Shown: positions 25,477 through 35,178, counted from the first letter of the stretch. The stretch: 64,000 bases of DNA from CAVSRC01 sp963762605 (GCA_963762605.1 CAVXLJ010000011.1:124001-188000), one strand, 5' to 3'. Notes: a model not told the origin generated them from the sequence alone. Program-made: numbers and translations.

Positions 25477-27774
25477 TCACGTCACCGGCTGAGGGGCGGC
25501 TGCCGGCGCAATTTCGCCATTGGCAGCCGAATCGGCGTCGCCCGTCAGTCCGTCCATGCGCGGCAGGATGATGCGGATGTCGGCGCCGCGGCGACCGTTG
25601 GTCTCCCCCGGCGCGTCGAGGAGTTCGATTCTCCCCTCATGTTCCTCGATGATCTTGGCGACGATGGCGAGGCCGAGGCCGGTGCCCTTGTCGCGGGTCG
25701 TCATGTAGGGTTCCAGCAGTCGCTGACGGTTCTCGCCCGGTAGCCCGATGCCATTGTCGACGACGTCGAGGACGATATGCGTGTCCTCGACCCTGGCCGA
25801 GACCGTGATCTCCCCCTGCCCGCGCGTATCCGGCGGCACGGCGAGCACCGCCTCGGTGGCGTTCTTGACGACGTTGGTCAATGCCTGCCCCATCAGGCGC
25901 GCATCGAAGCGACCGATGAGCGGAGTCTCCGGCAGGTCGACCGCGAAGCGGATCTCCGGTTGGGCAACGCTAATCAGGAACACCAACTCGCGGATCGTCT
26001 CGGCCAGATTACCGGTAATAAACGCCGGCTTCGGCATGCGCGCGAAGGACGAGAACTCGTCGACCATGCGGCCAATGTCACCCACCTGGCGGATGATCGT
26101 GTCGGTGCATTGATCGAAGACCTCGCGATCCGCGTCGATGGTATTGCCGAACTTGCGCTTCAACCGCTCGGCCGAGAGCTGGATCGGTGTCAGCGGGTTC
26201 TTGATCTCATGGGCGATACGGCGCGCGATATCGGCCCAGGCGGTCGAGCGCTGGGCGGCCACTAGGTCGCTGATGTCGTCCAGCGTGATGACATAGCCAT
26301 GCTGATCGTCATCGCCGCGCTCGGTGGTCACGCGCACGTTGATCGTGCGTTCGCGCCCGTCGTGGTTGACCGTGATCTGGTCGCGATGCTCGGGACGCAC
26401 GTCGCGCAGCGCGGTGGAGACGACGGCGCGCAGCTGCGGCATGAGATCGGCGACCGGAGTGCCAATCGCCGTCTTTTCGGTGATGCCGAGCAGATGCAGC
26501 GCAGTGCGGTTGACGATCGTCACGCGCCCCTGCGCGTCGACGCCGACGACGCCGGCCGAGATGCCCGCGAGCACTGCCTCGGTGAAACGGCGGCGGGCGT
26601 CGATCTGGTCGCTGGCGGCAATCAGTTCCTCACGCTGGCTGCGCAGTTGCGCGGTCATGGTGTTGAAGGTGGAGCCGAGCGAGCCGACATCGCCGTCCGC
26701 ATGACGCGGATTGACCGTAACATTGAGATTGCCGCGCGAAACCTCCTTGGCGGCATCGATCAGCCGCTGGATCGGCGCGACCAGCCGGTTTGCAAAGCCG
26801 ATGCCGAGCCAGATTGCCGAGAGCAGCACCACCACCGTCACGCCCAGGAAGAGAATGGCGAAGGCGACCTGGGTGCCGAAGCGCGTCGCTTCCAGCGTCC
26901 GGTATTCGGCGACGTTGTCGTTGGTCATCGCCAGGTAGCGCGCGACCTTGGGGTCGAGAGGCCGCGCCGCATAGAGGAAGGTATCGTTGTAGCTGCGCAG
27001 GGCCGTGATCCCGCCGATAATGTTGGTCAGCCCGGGGGCGACAATCACAACCTGATCGGGGTTCTTTTTCGCCTGCTGAATGGCCTGCACAACCGGTGCC
27101 GGGAACTGCTCGCGGAGCGAGCTCTGCGCCCGGGTGATGAGCGACCCGTCACTGCCGACGAGGAAGACGCCGGGCAGGTTGTGGTCGACGGCGATCGAGT
27201 TGAGAAAGACGGCGAAGCGCGCAGGATCGTCCTTGTATAGCGAGGCGGCGCGTTCCAGTTCCAGCTTGGCGGCAAGGACGTCGGCACGCAGCAGAACCGC
27301 CTGCTGTTCGGCGAAAGCCTGAGCGAGCGACAGAGAGTTGTCGATGATGGTGCGCGTGCGCGTCGAGAACCAGTTATCGAGGCCGCGGTCGAGGGTGATC
27401 GACGCAGTCACCGCCAGCATCGCGGCGGGCAGCACGGCGACCAGGGAAAACAGGCCGACGATGCGGATATGCAGGGCGGCGCCGGCCTGACCGCGCATGC
27501 GCGCGACCACCAGGCTGCCGACCACCCAGGCGATGACCACCACCAGAAAGGCGACCAGGGCGCCGTTGATGACCATCGCCTTGAAGACGACGTCCGGCGT
27601 CGGTGCGATCGGCGTGAGGCCAATGAGGATCAGGAAGGTGCCCGCGGCGGCGCCAAGGGCGAGCGGGACGGCAATATAGCCGGATGCCCGCACCAGCCGG
27701 GAGAACTGGAAGCCGCGCGCGCCCCGCGTTTCGTCTGTGACAGGCGCTGCCAAAGGTGGGGATTCCGCCGTCAC
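25477..27774 (-). CDS. ntrY: Sensor histidine kinase NtrY
   Basis: 765 residues. Membrane sensor: about three segments near the N-terminus and one at ~295-320 around an extracytoplasmic sensing region, then HAMP (~325-380), PAS (~385-490), HisKA with IAHEIKNPLTPIQLSAERL (~515) and an HATPase_c domain (DNGIGLPGENR, GTGLGLAIVAKI). Phosphorylates NtrX and may cross-talk with NtrC. GTG start at 27774; a 156-bp gap separates it from ntrC and could hold its own promoter. Confidence 0.95.
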   Translation of the reverse strand: MTAESPPLAAPVTDETRGARGFQFSRLVRASGYIAVPLALGAAAGTFLILIGLTPIAPTPDVVFKAMVINGALVAFLVVVIAWVVGSLVVARMRGQAGAALHIRIVGLFSLVAVLPAAMLAVTASITLDRGLDNWFSTRTRTIIDNSLSLAQAFAEQQAVLLRADVLAAKLELERAASLYKDDPARFAVFLNSIAVDHNLPGVFLVGSDGSLITRAQSSLREQFPAPVVQAIQQAKKNPDQVVIVAPGLTNIIGGITALRSYNDTFLYAARPLDPKVARYLAMTNDNVAEYRTLEATRFGTQVAFAILFLGVTVVVLLSAIWLGIGFANRLVAPIQRLIDAAKEVSRGNLNVTVNPRHADGDVGSLGSTFNTMTAQLRSQREELIAASDQIDARRRFTEAVLAGISAGVVGVDAQGRVTIVNRTALHLLGITEKTAIGTPVADLMPQLRAVVSTALRDVRPEHRDQITVNHDGRERTINVRVTTERGDDDQHGYVITLDDISDLVAAQRSTAWADIARRIAHEIKNPLTPIQLSAERLKRKFGNTIDADREVFDQCTDTIIRQVGDIGRMVDEFSSFARMPKPAFITGNLAETIRELVFLISVAQPEIRFAVDLPETPLIGRFDARLMGQALTNVVKNATEAVLAVPPDTRGQGEITVSARVEDTHIVLDVVDNGIGLPGENRQRLLEPYMTTRDKGTGLGLAIVAKIIEEHEGRIELLDAPGETNGRRGADIRIILPRMDGLTGDADSAANGEIAPAAAPQPVT

Positions 27775-27930
27775 TCCGGTGCCGTGCCTCCGCCCGCCAA
27801 AAGGCTAATTCCTAGCGATGGACCTAGGGCAGACTGGGGCTGAATTGCAACAACATTGTGATCAAAAAACCACAGCCAGCCACCGGCACCGGAGCGGCGC
27901 TGGAGCGTTTTTATAAAACCGCACAGGGAG

Positions 27931-29373
27931 TTAGCGGGTGCTGCGGATGATCTGAATGTCCAGCTCGCGGATCTTCTTTCTGAGTGTATTGCGGTTCACG
28001 CCGAGGAGTTCGGCCGCCTTGATCTGATTCCCGCGCGTTGCGGCGAGAGCCGCGGCAATCAACGGGTTCTCCACCTCGCGCAAGATGCGGTGATAGAGGC
28101 CTGGCGGCGGCAGGTCGTCGCCGAAGCTCTGGAAGTAGGCGTTGAGGTTCCGTTCGACCGAGCCGGACAGGGTCTCTTCGGTGCTGTCCTCGCCGGCCGG
28201 CGTGGCCATCGCCGGCTGGCTCAGCTCGGTGTCGATGATGTTCTCGGTGATCGTTTCCTGCGGATAAAGGGCGGCCAGACGCCGGATCAGGTTCTCCAGT
28301 TCACGCACATTGCCGGGCCAGCGATAGCGTTTCATCCGCTCGACGGCGGCCGGCTCGATGCGCTTGGCCGGCAGGCCCTCCTTCTCGACGATGGCGAAGA
28401 AATGGCGCACCAGGTCGGGAATGTCCTCGCTGCGTTCGCGCAACGGCGGCAGGCGGATCGGCACCACATTGAGACGGAAGAACAGATCCTCGCGGAACAT
28501 GCCCTGATTGATCAGGATGCGCAGGTCCTTGTTGGTGGCGGCGACGATGCGCACGTCGGTCTTGATCGGCGTGCGGCCGCCGACGGTCGTATATTCACCC
28601 TGCTGGAGCACGCGCAGCAGCCGGGTCTGCGCCTCCATCGGCATGTCGCCGATTTCGTCAAGGAACAGCGTGCCGCCGTCGGCCTGCTCGAAGCGCCCGG
28701 CGCTACGCGCCTGGGCGCCGGTGAAGGCACCTTTCTCATGGCCGAACAGCTCGGCCTCGATCAGGTCGCGCGGGATCGCCGCCATGTTGATCGGCACGAA
28801 GGGACCGTTGTGCCGCTTGCCGTAATCGTGGAGCGCGCGGGCCACCAGTTCCTTGCCGGTGCCCAACTCGCCGGAGATCATCACCGTCAAGTCGGTCTGC
28901 ATCAGCCGGGCGAGCACCCGGTAGATGTCCTGCATGGCCGGCGAGCGGCCGACCAGCGGAATGTTGTCGCCCGGCTCCTCGCTCGTCGTCTCGGGGCGCC
29001 GGTTGCGCGGCTCCGACAACGCCCGGCCGACGATGGCGATCAGCTCCTTCAGGTCGAACGGCTTGGGCAGGTATTCGTAGGCACCCCGCTCCGAGGCGCG
29101 AATGGCCGTCATGAACGTGTTCTGTGCGCTCATCACGATGATCGGCAGCTCGGGCCGTGTCCGCTTGATGCGCGGCAGCAGGTCAAAGATGTTCTCGTCG
29201 GGCATCACCACGTCGGTGATGACCAGGTCGCCGTCGCCCTCGCTCACCCAGCGCCACAGGGTCGCCGCGTTCGAGGTCAGCCGAACCGAATAGCCGGCCC
29301 GCGACAGGGCCTGGTTGAGCACCGTGCGGATCGCCGAGTCGTCATCGGCCACGAGGATATTGCCGAGAGGCAT
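27931..29373 (-). CDS. ntrC: Nitrogen regulator NtrC
   Basis: 480 residues. Receiver (Asp in LVITDVVMPDENIFDLL), AAA+ sigma54 activation domain with Walker A GELGTGKE, intact GHEKGAFTGAQAR loop that touches sigma54, FLDEIGDMPMEAQ, and a Fis HTH at the end (GNQIKAAELLGVNRNTLRKKI). Activates glnA, nif and transport genes under nitrogen limitation when phosphorylated by NtrB. Starts two bases after the ntrB stop. Confidence 0.97.
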   Translation of the reverse strand: MPLGNILVADDDSAIRTVLNQALSRAGYSVRLTSNAATLWRWVSEGDGDLVITDVVMPDENIFDLLPRIKRTRPELPIIVMSAQNTFMTAIRASERGAYEYLPKPFDLKELIAIVGRALSEPRNRRPETTSEEPGDNIPLVGRSPAMQDIYRVLARLMQTDLTVMISGELGTGKELVARALHDYGKRHNGPFVPINMAAIPRDLIEAELFGHEKGAFTGAQARSAGRFEQADGGTLFLDEIGDMPMEAQTRLLRVLQQGEYTTVGGRTPIKTDVRIVAATNKDLRILINQGMFREDLFFRLNVVPIRLPPLRERSEDIPDLVRHFFAIVEKEGLPAKRIEPAAVERMKRYRWPGNVRELENLIRRLAALYPQETITENIIDTELSQPAMATPAGEDSTEETLSGSVERNLNAYFQSFGDDLPPPGLYHRILREVENPLIAAALAATRGNQIKAAELLGVNRNTLRKKIRELDIQIIRSTR

Positions 29374-29375
29374 CG

Positions 29376-30497
29376 TCAGTCGTTCCTGAAACTACTGTCG
29401 GTCGGGCCGGGCCACGCCGGCATCAGCACGCGAAACACCGTCCGTCGCGGCTGCGATTCGCATTCGATGACGCCGCCGTGGTCGCGGATAATCTTGGCGA
29501 CCAGCGCCAGCCCCAGCCCCGAGCCGTTGGCCTTGGTGGTGACAAACGGATCGAAGAGATGGGGGATCATCTCCTCGGGCACGCCGGGGCCGTTGTCGCG
29601 CACGCAGAATTCGAGCGGCAACGTCACCTTGCTCGGATTGCCCGGCACAGACAGGCGGTAACCCGGCTTGAAGGCGGTGGTCAGTACGATCTCACCGTCG
29701 GGCGTATCGCCAACCGACTCGACGGCGTTCTTGACCAGGTTGAGGAACACCTGGACGAGCTGGTCGCGATTGGCCGGCACGGGGGGGAGCGAGGGATCGT
29801 ATTCGTCGCTGATCTTGACCGAACGGGCAAAGCCGGAGCGCGCCACCCGGCGAACGTGGTCAAGCACCGCATGGATGTTGACCGGTTCGACTTCAAGCGG
29901 CCGTTCGTCGGAGAAGACTTCCATGCGGTCGACCAGTTTGACGATGCGGTCGGCCTCGTCGCAGATCAGGCGGGTGAGTGCGCGGTCGTCGCTGTCGACG
30001 CTGGATTCGAGCAGTTGCGCCGCACCCCGGATGCCGGAGAGCGGGTTCTTGATCTCGTGGGCGAGCATCGACGCCAGGCCGGTGACGGTGCGGGCGGCGC
30101 TGCGATGGGTGAGCTGGCGGTCCATCTTGTCCGCCATCGAACGCTCCTGCAGCACGATGACGACACCGTTTGAATGGTCGAGGCTGGGGGCGGCATAGAT
30201 ATCGACGATGCGCTCGCCGCCAATGCGCGGCGTACCGATATCGACTCGGTATTCGTTGACCGGCGCGCTGCGTTCGCGCACCTGTTCGACCAGCGCCAGC
30301 AGAGGGCTGCCGAAGGGCACGAAATAGGACAACGGGTGCCGGCGCATCACATTGGTCGACGCCTGGAAGAAGGTCTCCGCCGCCGCGTTGGCCTCGGCGA
30401 TATGGCCTTCGGCGTTGACCAGCAGAACGGGGTGCGGCAGCGCGTCGAGCAGCGCCGAGGCCGAGCGTCCGCGGGCGGCAAGAGCCTCCACGTTCAT
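29376..30497 (-). CDS. ntrB: Nitrogen sensor kinase NtrB
   Basis: 373 residues, soluble. PAS domain (~15-120), HisKA with LAHEIKNPLSGIRGAAQLLE (~140-160; phospho-His in HEIKNP) and HATPase_c with N-box LVKNAVESVGD and GSGLGLALVAKI. Takes its signal from PII rather than a membrane domain. ATG 30497 overlaps the dusB stop by four bases. Confidence 0.96.
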   Translation of the reverse strand: MNVEALAARGRSASALLDALPHPVLLVNAEGHIAEANAAAETFFQASTNVMRRHPLSYFVPFGSPLLALVEQVRERSAPVNEYRVDIGTPRIGGERIVDIYAAPSLDHSNGVVIVLQERSMADKMDRQLTHRSAARTVTGLASMLAHEIKNPLSGIRGAAQLLESSVDSDDRALTRLICDEADRIVKLVDRMEVFSDERPLEVEPVNIHAVLDHVRRVARSGFARSVKISDEYDPSLPPVPANRDQLVQVFLNLVKNAVESVGDTPDGEIVLTTAFKPGYRLSVPGNPSKVTLPLEFCVRDNGPGVPEEMIPHLFDPFVTTKANGSGLGLALVAKIIRDHGGVIECESQPRRTVFRVLMPAWPGPTDSSFRND

Positions 30498-31486
30498 GCC
30501 GCTCTCCGTTCCATGCCGGCGGCGAACCATGCCGCGAGATGGCGCAGGACATCCGCCGGCCGGGTGGCTGTCAGCACCGCGCGGCGCAGCACCGGATCGC
30601 CGGCTTCCGCCTGATCCATGTACCAGCCGAGATGCTTGCGAGCGACGCGCGCGCCGAGAAACGCGCCATAGTGATCGAGCAGCGCCTCATAGTGGCGCAT
30701 GGCCACCTCGGCCAGCGCCGGCCTCTCCGGCAGAGCGCCGGTCGACGCATGATGGGCGATGGCGCCGGGCAACCACGGCCGCCCATAGGCGCCGCGGCCG
30801 ATCATGATGCCGTCGGCACCCGACAGGCGCAGCATCGGTTCGATGTCGTCGAGGCCGGTCACGTCGCCATTGGCGATCACCGGAATCGATACGGCGTCCT
30901 TGACCGCGCGGATCGCCGCCCAGTCCGCCCTGCCGCCGTAGAACTGGCAGCGCGTGCGTCCATGGACCGTGACCATCTGCACGCCGACGCCTTCCGCGCG
31001 CCGCGCCAGCTCCGGGGCGTTGATCGAGCGGTGATCCCAGCCCAACCGCATCTTCAGCGTCACCGGCACCGCGGCAGCGCCCACGGTCGCCTCGATCAGG
31101 GTGAGCGCATGGTCGAGGTCGCGCATCAGCGCGGAGCCCGAATAGCCGGACGTCACCTTGCGGGCCGGGCAGCCCATGTTGATGTCAATGATATCGGCGC
31201 CAGCGTCGGTGGCGGCCCGCGCACCTTCCGCCATCCAGCGCGCCTCGCGCCCGGCGAGTTGGATTACGTGCGGGCCCGCGCCGGCGCGCTCGGCACGCAT
31301 GGCCGCTTCGGCGTCACCGGTGGCAAGCTGTTCGCCGGCAACCATTTCCGATACAACCAGCCCGGCGCCAAACTCGGAGGCCAGCGCCCGGAACGGTCGA
31401 TCGGACACGCCCGACATGGGGGCCAGAAAGACCCGGTTGGGGATGGTCACCGACCCCAAAGTCAGCGGTTCGGCCAAGTTTCGCAT
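30494..31486 (-). CDS. dusB: tRNA-dihydrouridine synthase DusB (NifR3)
   Basis: 330 residues. FMN enzyme reducing uridine in the tRNA D-loop. Phosphate and flavin motifs: FLAPMSGVSDRPFR, DINMGCPARKVTSGYSGSALM (catalytic Cys in GCPARKV, ~102), KMRLGWDH, TVHGRTRCQFY, and NGDVTG, IGRGAYGRPWL near the C-terminus. First gene of the nifR3-ntrBC operon. Divergent from ispDF. Confidence 0.97.
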   Translation of the reverse strand: MRNLAEPLTLGSVTIPNRVFLAPMSGVSDRPFRALASEFGAGLVVSEMVAGEQLATGDAEAAMRAERAGAGPHVIQLAGREARWMAEGARAATDAGADIIDINMGCPARKVTSGYSGSALMRDLDHALTLIEATVGAAAVPVTLKMRLGWDHRSINAPELARRAEGVGVQMVTVHGRTRCQFYGGRADWAAIRAVKDAVSIPVIANGDVTGLDDIEPMLRLSGADGIMIGRGAYGRPWLPGAIAHHASTGALPERPALAEVAMRHYEALLDHYGAFLGARVARKHLGWYMDQAEAGDPVLRRAVLTATRPADVLRHLAAWFAAGMERRAA

Positions 31487-31541
31487 CGTCTCGCCTATTG
31501 ATTAGGCAGTTCATTCGTCTGCCCACATCTTAGTCAGTTCC

Positions 31542-31553
31542 TGCCCGCGGGCA
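31542..31553. promoter_or_regulatory. 12-bp palindrome in the dusB/ispDF divergent region
   Basis: TGCCCGCGGGCA is self-complementary and sits midway in the 137-bp gap between the dusB and ispDF starts. Related ATTAGGCAGTT and ATTAGGCGGTT stretches lie on either side (31501 and 31562). It may be an operator for either gene; with so GC-rich a composition chance is possible. Confidence 0.3.
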
Positions 31554-31623
31554 AGTGCGAATTAGGCGGTTTTGTCCACCGGTATGCTACATTCCGTCGG
31601 GGGAACTCTCGGGGTTTTTGACC

Positions 31624-32826
31624 ATGGATCATGCACCGCACACCGCCGCCCTGATCGTTGCCGCCGGGCGCGGTGTCCGCGCCGGCTCGGGCAATGTGCC
31701 CAAGCAATATCAGCCGCTTGCCGGCACGCCCATTCTGGCGCGCACGCTGGCCACTTTTCTGGCTCACCCGGACGTCGACCGCGTCCTTGTCGTCATCGCA
31801 AACGGCGATGAGGAGATCTACCGTTCCGTCGCACCGCGACACGACAATCTGATGGCGCCGGTCACCGGCGGCCAAACCCGTCAGGATTCGGTCAGGAACG
31901 GGCTTGCGGCGCTGGCCGGCGCGGCCCCCGCGCGGGTCCTCATTCACGACGCCGCCCGCCCCTTCGCGTCTCCCGCCCTTATCGGCCGCGTCGTCTCGGC
32001 GCTTGGCAGCGCCGATGCGGTGGTGCCCACCGTGCCGGTCGCCAATACGCTCAAGCAGGTGGACGAGGCCGGCCGCGTCATCGCGACCGTGCCGCGTGAC
32101 GGGCTTCAAGGCGCAGAGACGCCGCAGGGCTTCACCTTCGACGCGATCCTCGCCGCCCACAACAAGGCGAGCGCGGCGCGCCAGCAGTTCACCGATGATG
32201 CGGCGGTGGCCGAATGGGCCGGGGTGCCGGTCGTCGCCGTTCCCGGCGATCCGGGCAACGTCAAGCTCACCACGTCGCACGACATTGAACAGGCGGACCG
32301 CCGCCTGACCGCCGAAGCGGCGCTGACCCTCGGCGATGTGCGCGTCGGCATCGGCTACGACATTCATGGCTTTGGATCAGGCTTCCAGATCATGCTCGGC
32401 GGCGTTCCGGTGCCCTACAGGCGCGGCCTCGTCGGCCATTCCGACGCCGACGTGGTTCTGCATGCCCTGACCGACGCAGTTCTCGGTGCGCTCGGCGACG
32501 GCGACATCGGCGAGCATTTTCCGCCATCGGATCCGCAATGGGCAGGCGCGTCCTCCGACCGCTTCCTGGCGGATGCCATCGCCCGCGTCGCGGCGCGTGG
32601 CGGCATGATCGCCCATCTCGATGTGTCGATCGTGGCCGAGCGGCCCAAGCTTGCGCCGCATCGCGAGGCCATGCGCGCCCGCATCGCCGAGATCTGCGGC
32701 ATCACCGTCGACCGCGTCGGCGTCAAGGCGACGACCAGCGAGGGCCTCGGCTTCATCGGCCGCAGCGAAGGCATCTCGGCCCATGCCGTGGCCACCATTC
32801 GTCTGCCACTCACGAGCGCATCATGA
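31624..32826 (+). CDS. ispDF: Bifunctional IspD/IspF isoprenoid enzyme
   Basis: 400 residues. Fusion typical of alphaproteobacteria, catalysing steps 3 and 5 of the MEP pathway. IspD half (~1-235): LIVAAGRGVRAGSGNVPKQY (CTP loop), IHDAARPFASPALI. IspF half (~240-400): GIGYDIHGFG (zinc ligands Asp, His), VGHSDADVVLHALTDAVLG (~280), and KATTSEGLGFIGR near the end. ATG 31624 starts the first strand. Overlaps the next gene (ATGA). Confidence 0.97.
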   Translation: MDHAPHTAALIVAAGRGVRAGSGNVPKQYQPLAGTPILARTLATFLAHPDVDRVLVVIANGDEEIYRSVAPRHDNLMAPVTGGQTRQDSVRNGLAALAGAAPARVLIHDAARPFASPALIGRVVSALGSADAVVPTVPVANTLKQVDEAGRVIATVPRDGLQGAETPQGFTFDAILAAHNKASAARQQFTDDAAVAEWAGVPVVAVPGDPGNVKLTTSHDIEQADRRLTAEAALTLGDVRVGIGYDIHGFGSGFQIMLGGVPVPYRRGLVGHSDADVVLHALTDAVLGALGDGDIGEHFPPSDPQWAGASSDRFLADAIARVAARGGMIAHLDVSIVAERPKLAPHREAMRARIAEICGITVDRVGVKATTSEGLGFIGRSEGISAHAVATIRLPLTSAS

Positions 32827-33338
32827 CCGACCTGTCGCAACTCACCCCCGCGGCGGAAGCTCTGATCGCGGTCTGCCGCAAGCAGGGTTACCGCATCGCC
32901 ACCGCAGAATCGTGCACCGGCGGCCTCGTCGCCGGCATTCTGACCGAGATCCCTGGCTCCTCCGAGGTCTTCGACCGCGGCTTCGTCACCTATTCCAACC
33001 CGGCCAAGATCGATCTGCTCGGCGTCTCCGCCGATCTCCTGGCGCCGGGCGGCCCGGGCGCGGTCAGCGAGGCCGTCGCCCGCGCCATGGCGCAAGGTGC
33101 CATCGAACGCTCGCAGGCCGATCTCGCCGTCGCCATCACCGGCGTCGCCGGGCCGGCCGGGGGCACCGAGGAGAAGCCGGTGGGGCTGGTGCATCTGGCG
33201 GTGGCCGTGCGCGATGGCCCGAACCATCACCTCTTTCGCCGCTTCGGCGATCTCGGACGCTCGGGCGTCCGGCTTGCCGCTGTCGGCGAGGCGCTGGCCA
33301 TGCTCAATCACATGGCTCAGACGAAGGAAGCGCCGTAG
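32823..33338 (+). CDS. CinA C-terminal family nicotinamide-nucleotide amidohydrolase
   Basis: 171 residues, the single-domain PncC/CinA-C type. Hydrolyses NMN to nicotinate mononucleotide in NAD recycling. Motifs: IATAESCTGGLVAGILTEIPGSS (~24-46, active-site Ser), GFVTYSNPAKIDLLGV, and ITGVAGPAGGTEEKPVGLV (~108-126). Directly downstream of ispDF with overlapping codons. Its end overlaps by 22 bases the end of the oppositely oriented COQ10-like gene. Confidence 0.94.
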   Translation: MTDLSQLTPAAEALIAVCRKQGYRIATAESCTGGLVAGILTEIPGSSEVFDRGFVTYSNPAKIDLLGVSADLLAPGGPGAVSEAVARAMAQGAIERSQADLAVAITGVAGPAGGTEEKPVGLVHLAVAVRDGPNHHLFRRFGDLGRSGVRLAAVGEALAMLNHMAQTKEAP

Positions 33339-33775
33339 ACCCGGTTGGCGCGCTCTTCAAAAGCGGTGGTGAACTTGCGGAAAGCGCGATCGAACACGCT
33401 GCCCATCAGCGCGGAGAGTAACCGCGACTTGAACTCGTAATCGATGGCGAAGCCGACGACGCAGGCGCTCTCGCCCTCGGCGCGGAACGTCCAGACGCTG
33501 TGCAGGTGGCGGAATGGCCCGTCGAGATAGTCGGCCTGAATCAGGCTTGCGGTCCTGTCGAGCGCCACCCGCGTGGTGAAGGTCTCGCGGATCGCCTTGT
33601 AGCCCACCGTCATGTCGGCGACGAGCACCTCGCGGTCGCCCTCACGACGACGGCCGCGGACCGTCAGCCTTTCGCACAAGGGCACGAACTGCGGATAGGC
33701 CTCGACATCGGCGACCAGGGCGAACATCTCGTCCGCCGAATGGGCGACGCGGTGATCGGTGGAGAACTTGGGCAC
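33317..33775 (-). CDS. COQ10/RatA-like START-domain protein
   Basis: 152 residues, one START/Bet v 1 fold. Conserved VEAYPQFVPLCERLTVRGR at ~27, DMTVGYKAIRETFTTRV, LDGPFRHLHSVWTF and FAIDYEFKSRLLSALMGSVFDRAFRKF. Alphaproteobacterial members follow lipA and are named after mitochondrial COQ10, which chaperones ubiquinone, or after RatA. Ubiquinone handling is the more likely role given the lipA neighbour 14 bases upstream. Confidence 0.9.
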   Translation of the reverse strand: MPKFSTDHRVAHSADEMFALVADVEAYPQFVPLCERLTVRGRRREGDREVLVADMTVGYKAIRETFTTRVALDRTASLIQADYLDGPFRHLHSVWTFRAEGESACVVGFAIDYEFKSRLLSALMGSVFDRAFRKFTTAFEERANRVYGASFV

Positions 33776-33789
33776 GATGCCGGAAGCCT

Positions 33790-34752
33790 TTACGCGCGGC
33801 CGTGTTTGGCCTCGCGCGCCGCCCTCAGCTTGGCGAAATCCTCGCCGGCATGATGCGAGGAGCGCGTCAGCGGGCTCGCCGAGACCATCAGGAAACCCTT
33901 GGCATAGGCGACCGTCTCCAGCGCCTTGAATTCCTCCGGCGGCACGAAACGTATCACCGGGTGGTGCTTGCGCGTCGGCTGCAGATACTGGCCGATGGTC
34001 AGGAAATCGACGTTGGCGCTCCTGAGATCGTCCATGAGTTGGAGGATCTCGTTCCGCTCCTCGCCCAAGCCCACCATGATGCCGGACTTGGTGAACATGG
34101 CGGGGTCGATTTCCTTGACCTTCTGCAGCAGGCGCAGCGAGGCAAAGTAGCGCGCGCCCGGACGGACCTTCAGATAGTTCGCGGGCACCGTTTCGAGGTT
34201 GTGGTTGAACACGTCGGGCCTGGCCGCGACCACCGTCTCCACCGCGCCGTCCTTGCGCAGGAAATCGGGGGTGAGCACTTCGACGGTGGTGCCGCTCGCC
34301 CGCTCGTGGATGGCCTTGATGGTGCGCGCGAAATGCTCCGCGCCGCCGTCGGCGAGGTCGTCACGGTCGACCGAGGTGATGACCACATGGCTCAGGCCCA
34401 GCTTGGCGACGGCATCGGCGATATGGTCCGGCTCGTCGGGATCGAGCGGGCCCGGCATGCCGGTGCGCACGTTGCAGAAGGCGCAGGCGCGTGTGCAGGT
34501 GTCGCCCATGATCATGAAGCTGGCGTGCTTCTTCGACCAGCACTCGCCGATATTAGGGCACCCGGCCTCCTCGCAAACGGTGACCAGGCTGTGCTCGCGC
34601 ACGATGGTGTCGGTCTCGCGATAGACCGGCGAATTGGGGGCGCGCACCCGGATCCAGTCCGGCTTGCGGGCGACCGGCGCATCCGGCCGGTGCGCTTTCT
34701 CCGGATGGCGCGGGCGCGGTGCGTTGCTCACCGTATCGAGGACGACGACCAT
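33790..34752 (-). CDS. lipA: Lipoyl synthase
   Basis: 320 residues, radical SAM enzyme inserting two sulphurs into octanoyl-protein. Auxiliary cluster cysteines in CEEAGCPNIGECW (~60-72) and the radical SAM cluster in DTCTRACAFCNVRTG (CxxxCxxC, ~85-97); C-terminal Ser ligand in SASPLTRSSHHAGEDF (RSSxxA motif). Serves the 2-oxoacid dehydrogenase complexes whose E3 subunit (lpdA) is encoded upstream. Here the two genes are separated by four inserted genes. Confidence 0.97.
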   Translation of the reverse strand: MVVVLDTVSNAPRPRHPEKAHRPDAPVARKPDWIRVRAPNSPVYRETDTIVREHSLVTVCEEAGCPNIGECWSKKHASFMIMGDTCTRACAFCNVRTGMPGPLDPDEPDHIADAVAKLGLSHVVITSVDRDDLADGGAEHFARTIKAIHERASGTTVEVLTPDFLRKDGAVETVVAARPDVFNHNLETVPANYLKVRPGARYFASLRLLQKVKEIDPAMFTKSGIMVGLGEERNEILQLMDDLRSANVDFLTIGQYLQPTRKHHPVIRFVPPEEFKALETVAYAKGFLMVSASPLTRSSHHAGEDFAKLRAAREAKHGRA

Positions 34753-34768
34753 GATAATTCCGTTTCCC

Positions 34769-35044
34769 TCAAGCCCGGCCGCGCACCAGGCGGAACAACC
34801 AGATCAGGATGATGGCGCCGATGGTGGCAACCACCAGATTGCCGAGGATGCCGGCATAGTTGATCTCGAGGCGGCGGGCGAGCCAGCCACCGATCAGCGC
34901 GCCGACAATGCCGACAACGATGTTGGCGATCAGGCCCATCTTGGCGGCGGTTATCTTCTCGGCGATCCAGCCAGCGAACCCGCCGAGAATGATGGCGAGC
35001 AGCCAGTTGATTCCGTCCATGCCGAAGGCGATCCGCGGTCTCAT
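34769..35044 (-). CDS. GlsB/YeaQ/YmgE family small membrane protein (copy 1)
   Basis: 91 residues, three membrane segments. Family pattern NWLLAIILGGFAGWIAEKI at ~11-29, GLIANIVVGIVGALIGGWLARRL, and AGILGNLVVATIGAIILIWLF. ATG 35044 has GGAG 8 bases upstream; ATG 35020 is an alternative that begins closer to the first segment. The family is called transglycosylase-associated or general-stress protein; the molecular role is unknown. A second related protein is encoded just upstream. Confidence 0.88.
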   Translation of the reverse strand: MRPRIAFGMDGINWLLAIILGGFAGWIAEKITAAKMGLIANIVVGIVGALIGGWLARRLEINYAGILGNLVVATIGAIILIWLFRLVRGRA

Positions 35045-35178
35045 GGGAGAAGCTCCGCCGGTTGTCCAATTCCTGGCCTATAGCTGGCCCGCGGCGCCCG
35101 CGCCGTCAAGCGCAGGACCGCATTGCGGCCATGCGCCGCGCGCAGCTTTGCGACGGTTTCCCGCGATTCCGGTGCCAC

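Noticed and set aside
27860..27925. Intrinsic terminator after ntrC (GCGTTTTTATAAAACCGC)
   Set aside because: AT-rich inverted repeat with only a 3-bp GC base and no clear stem plus U-tract in the ntrC direction.
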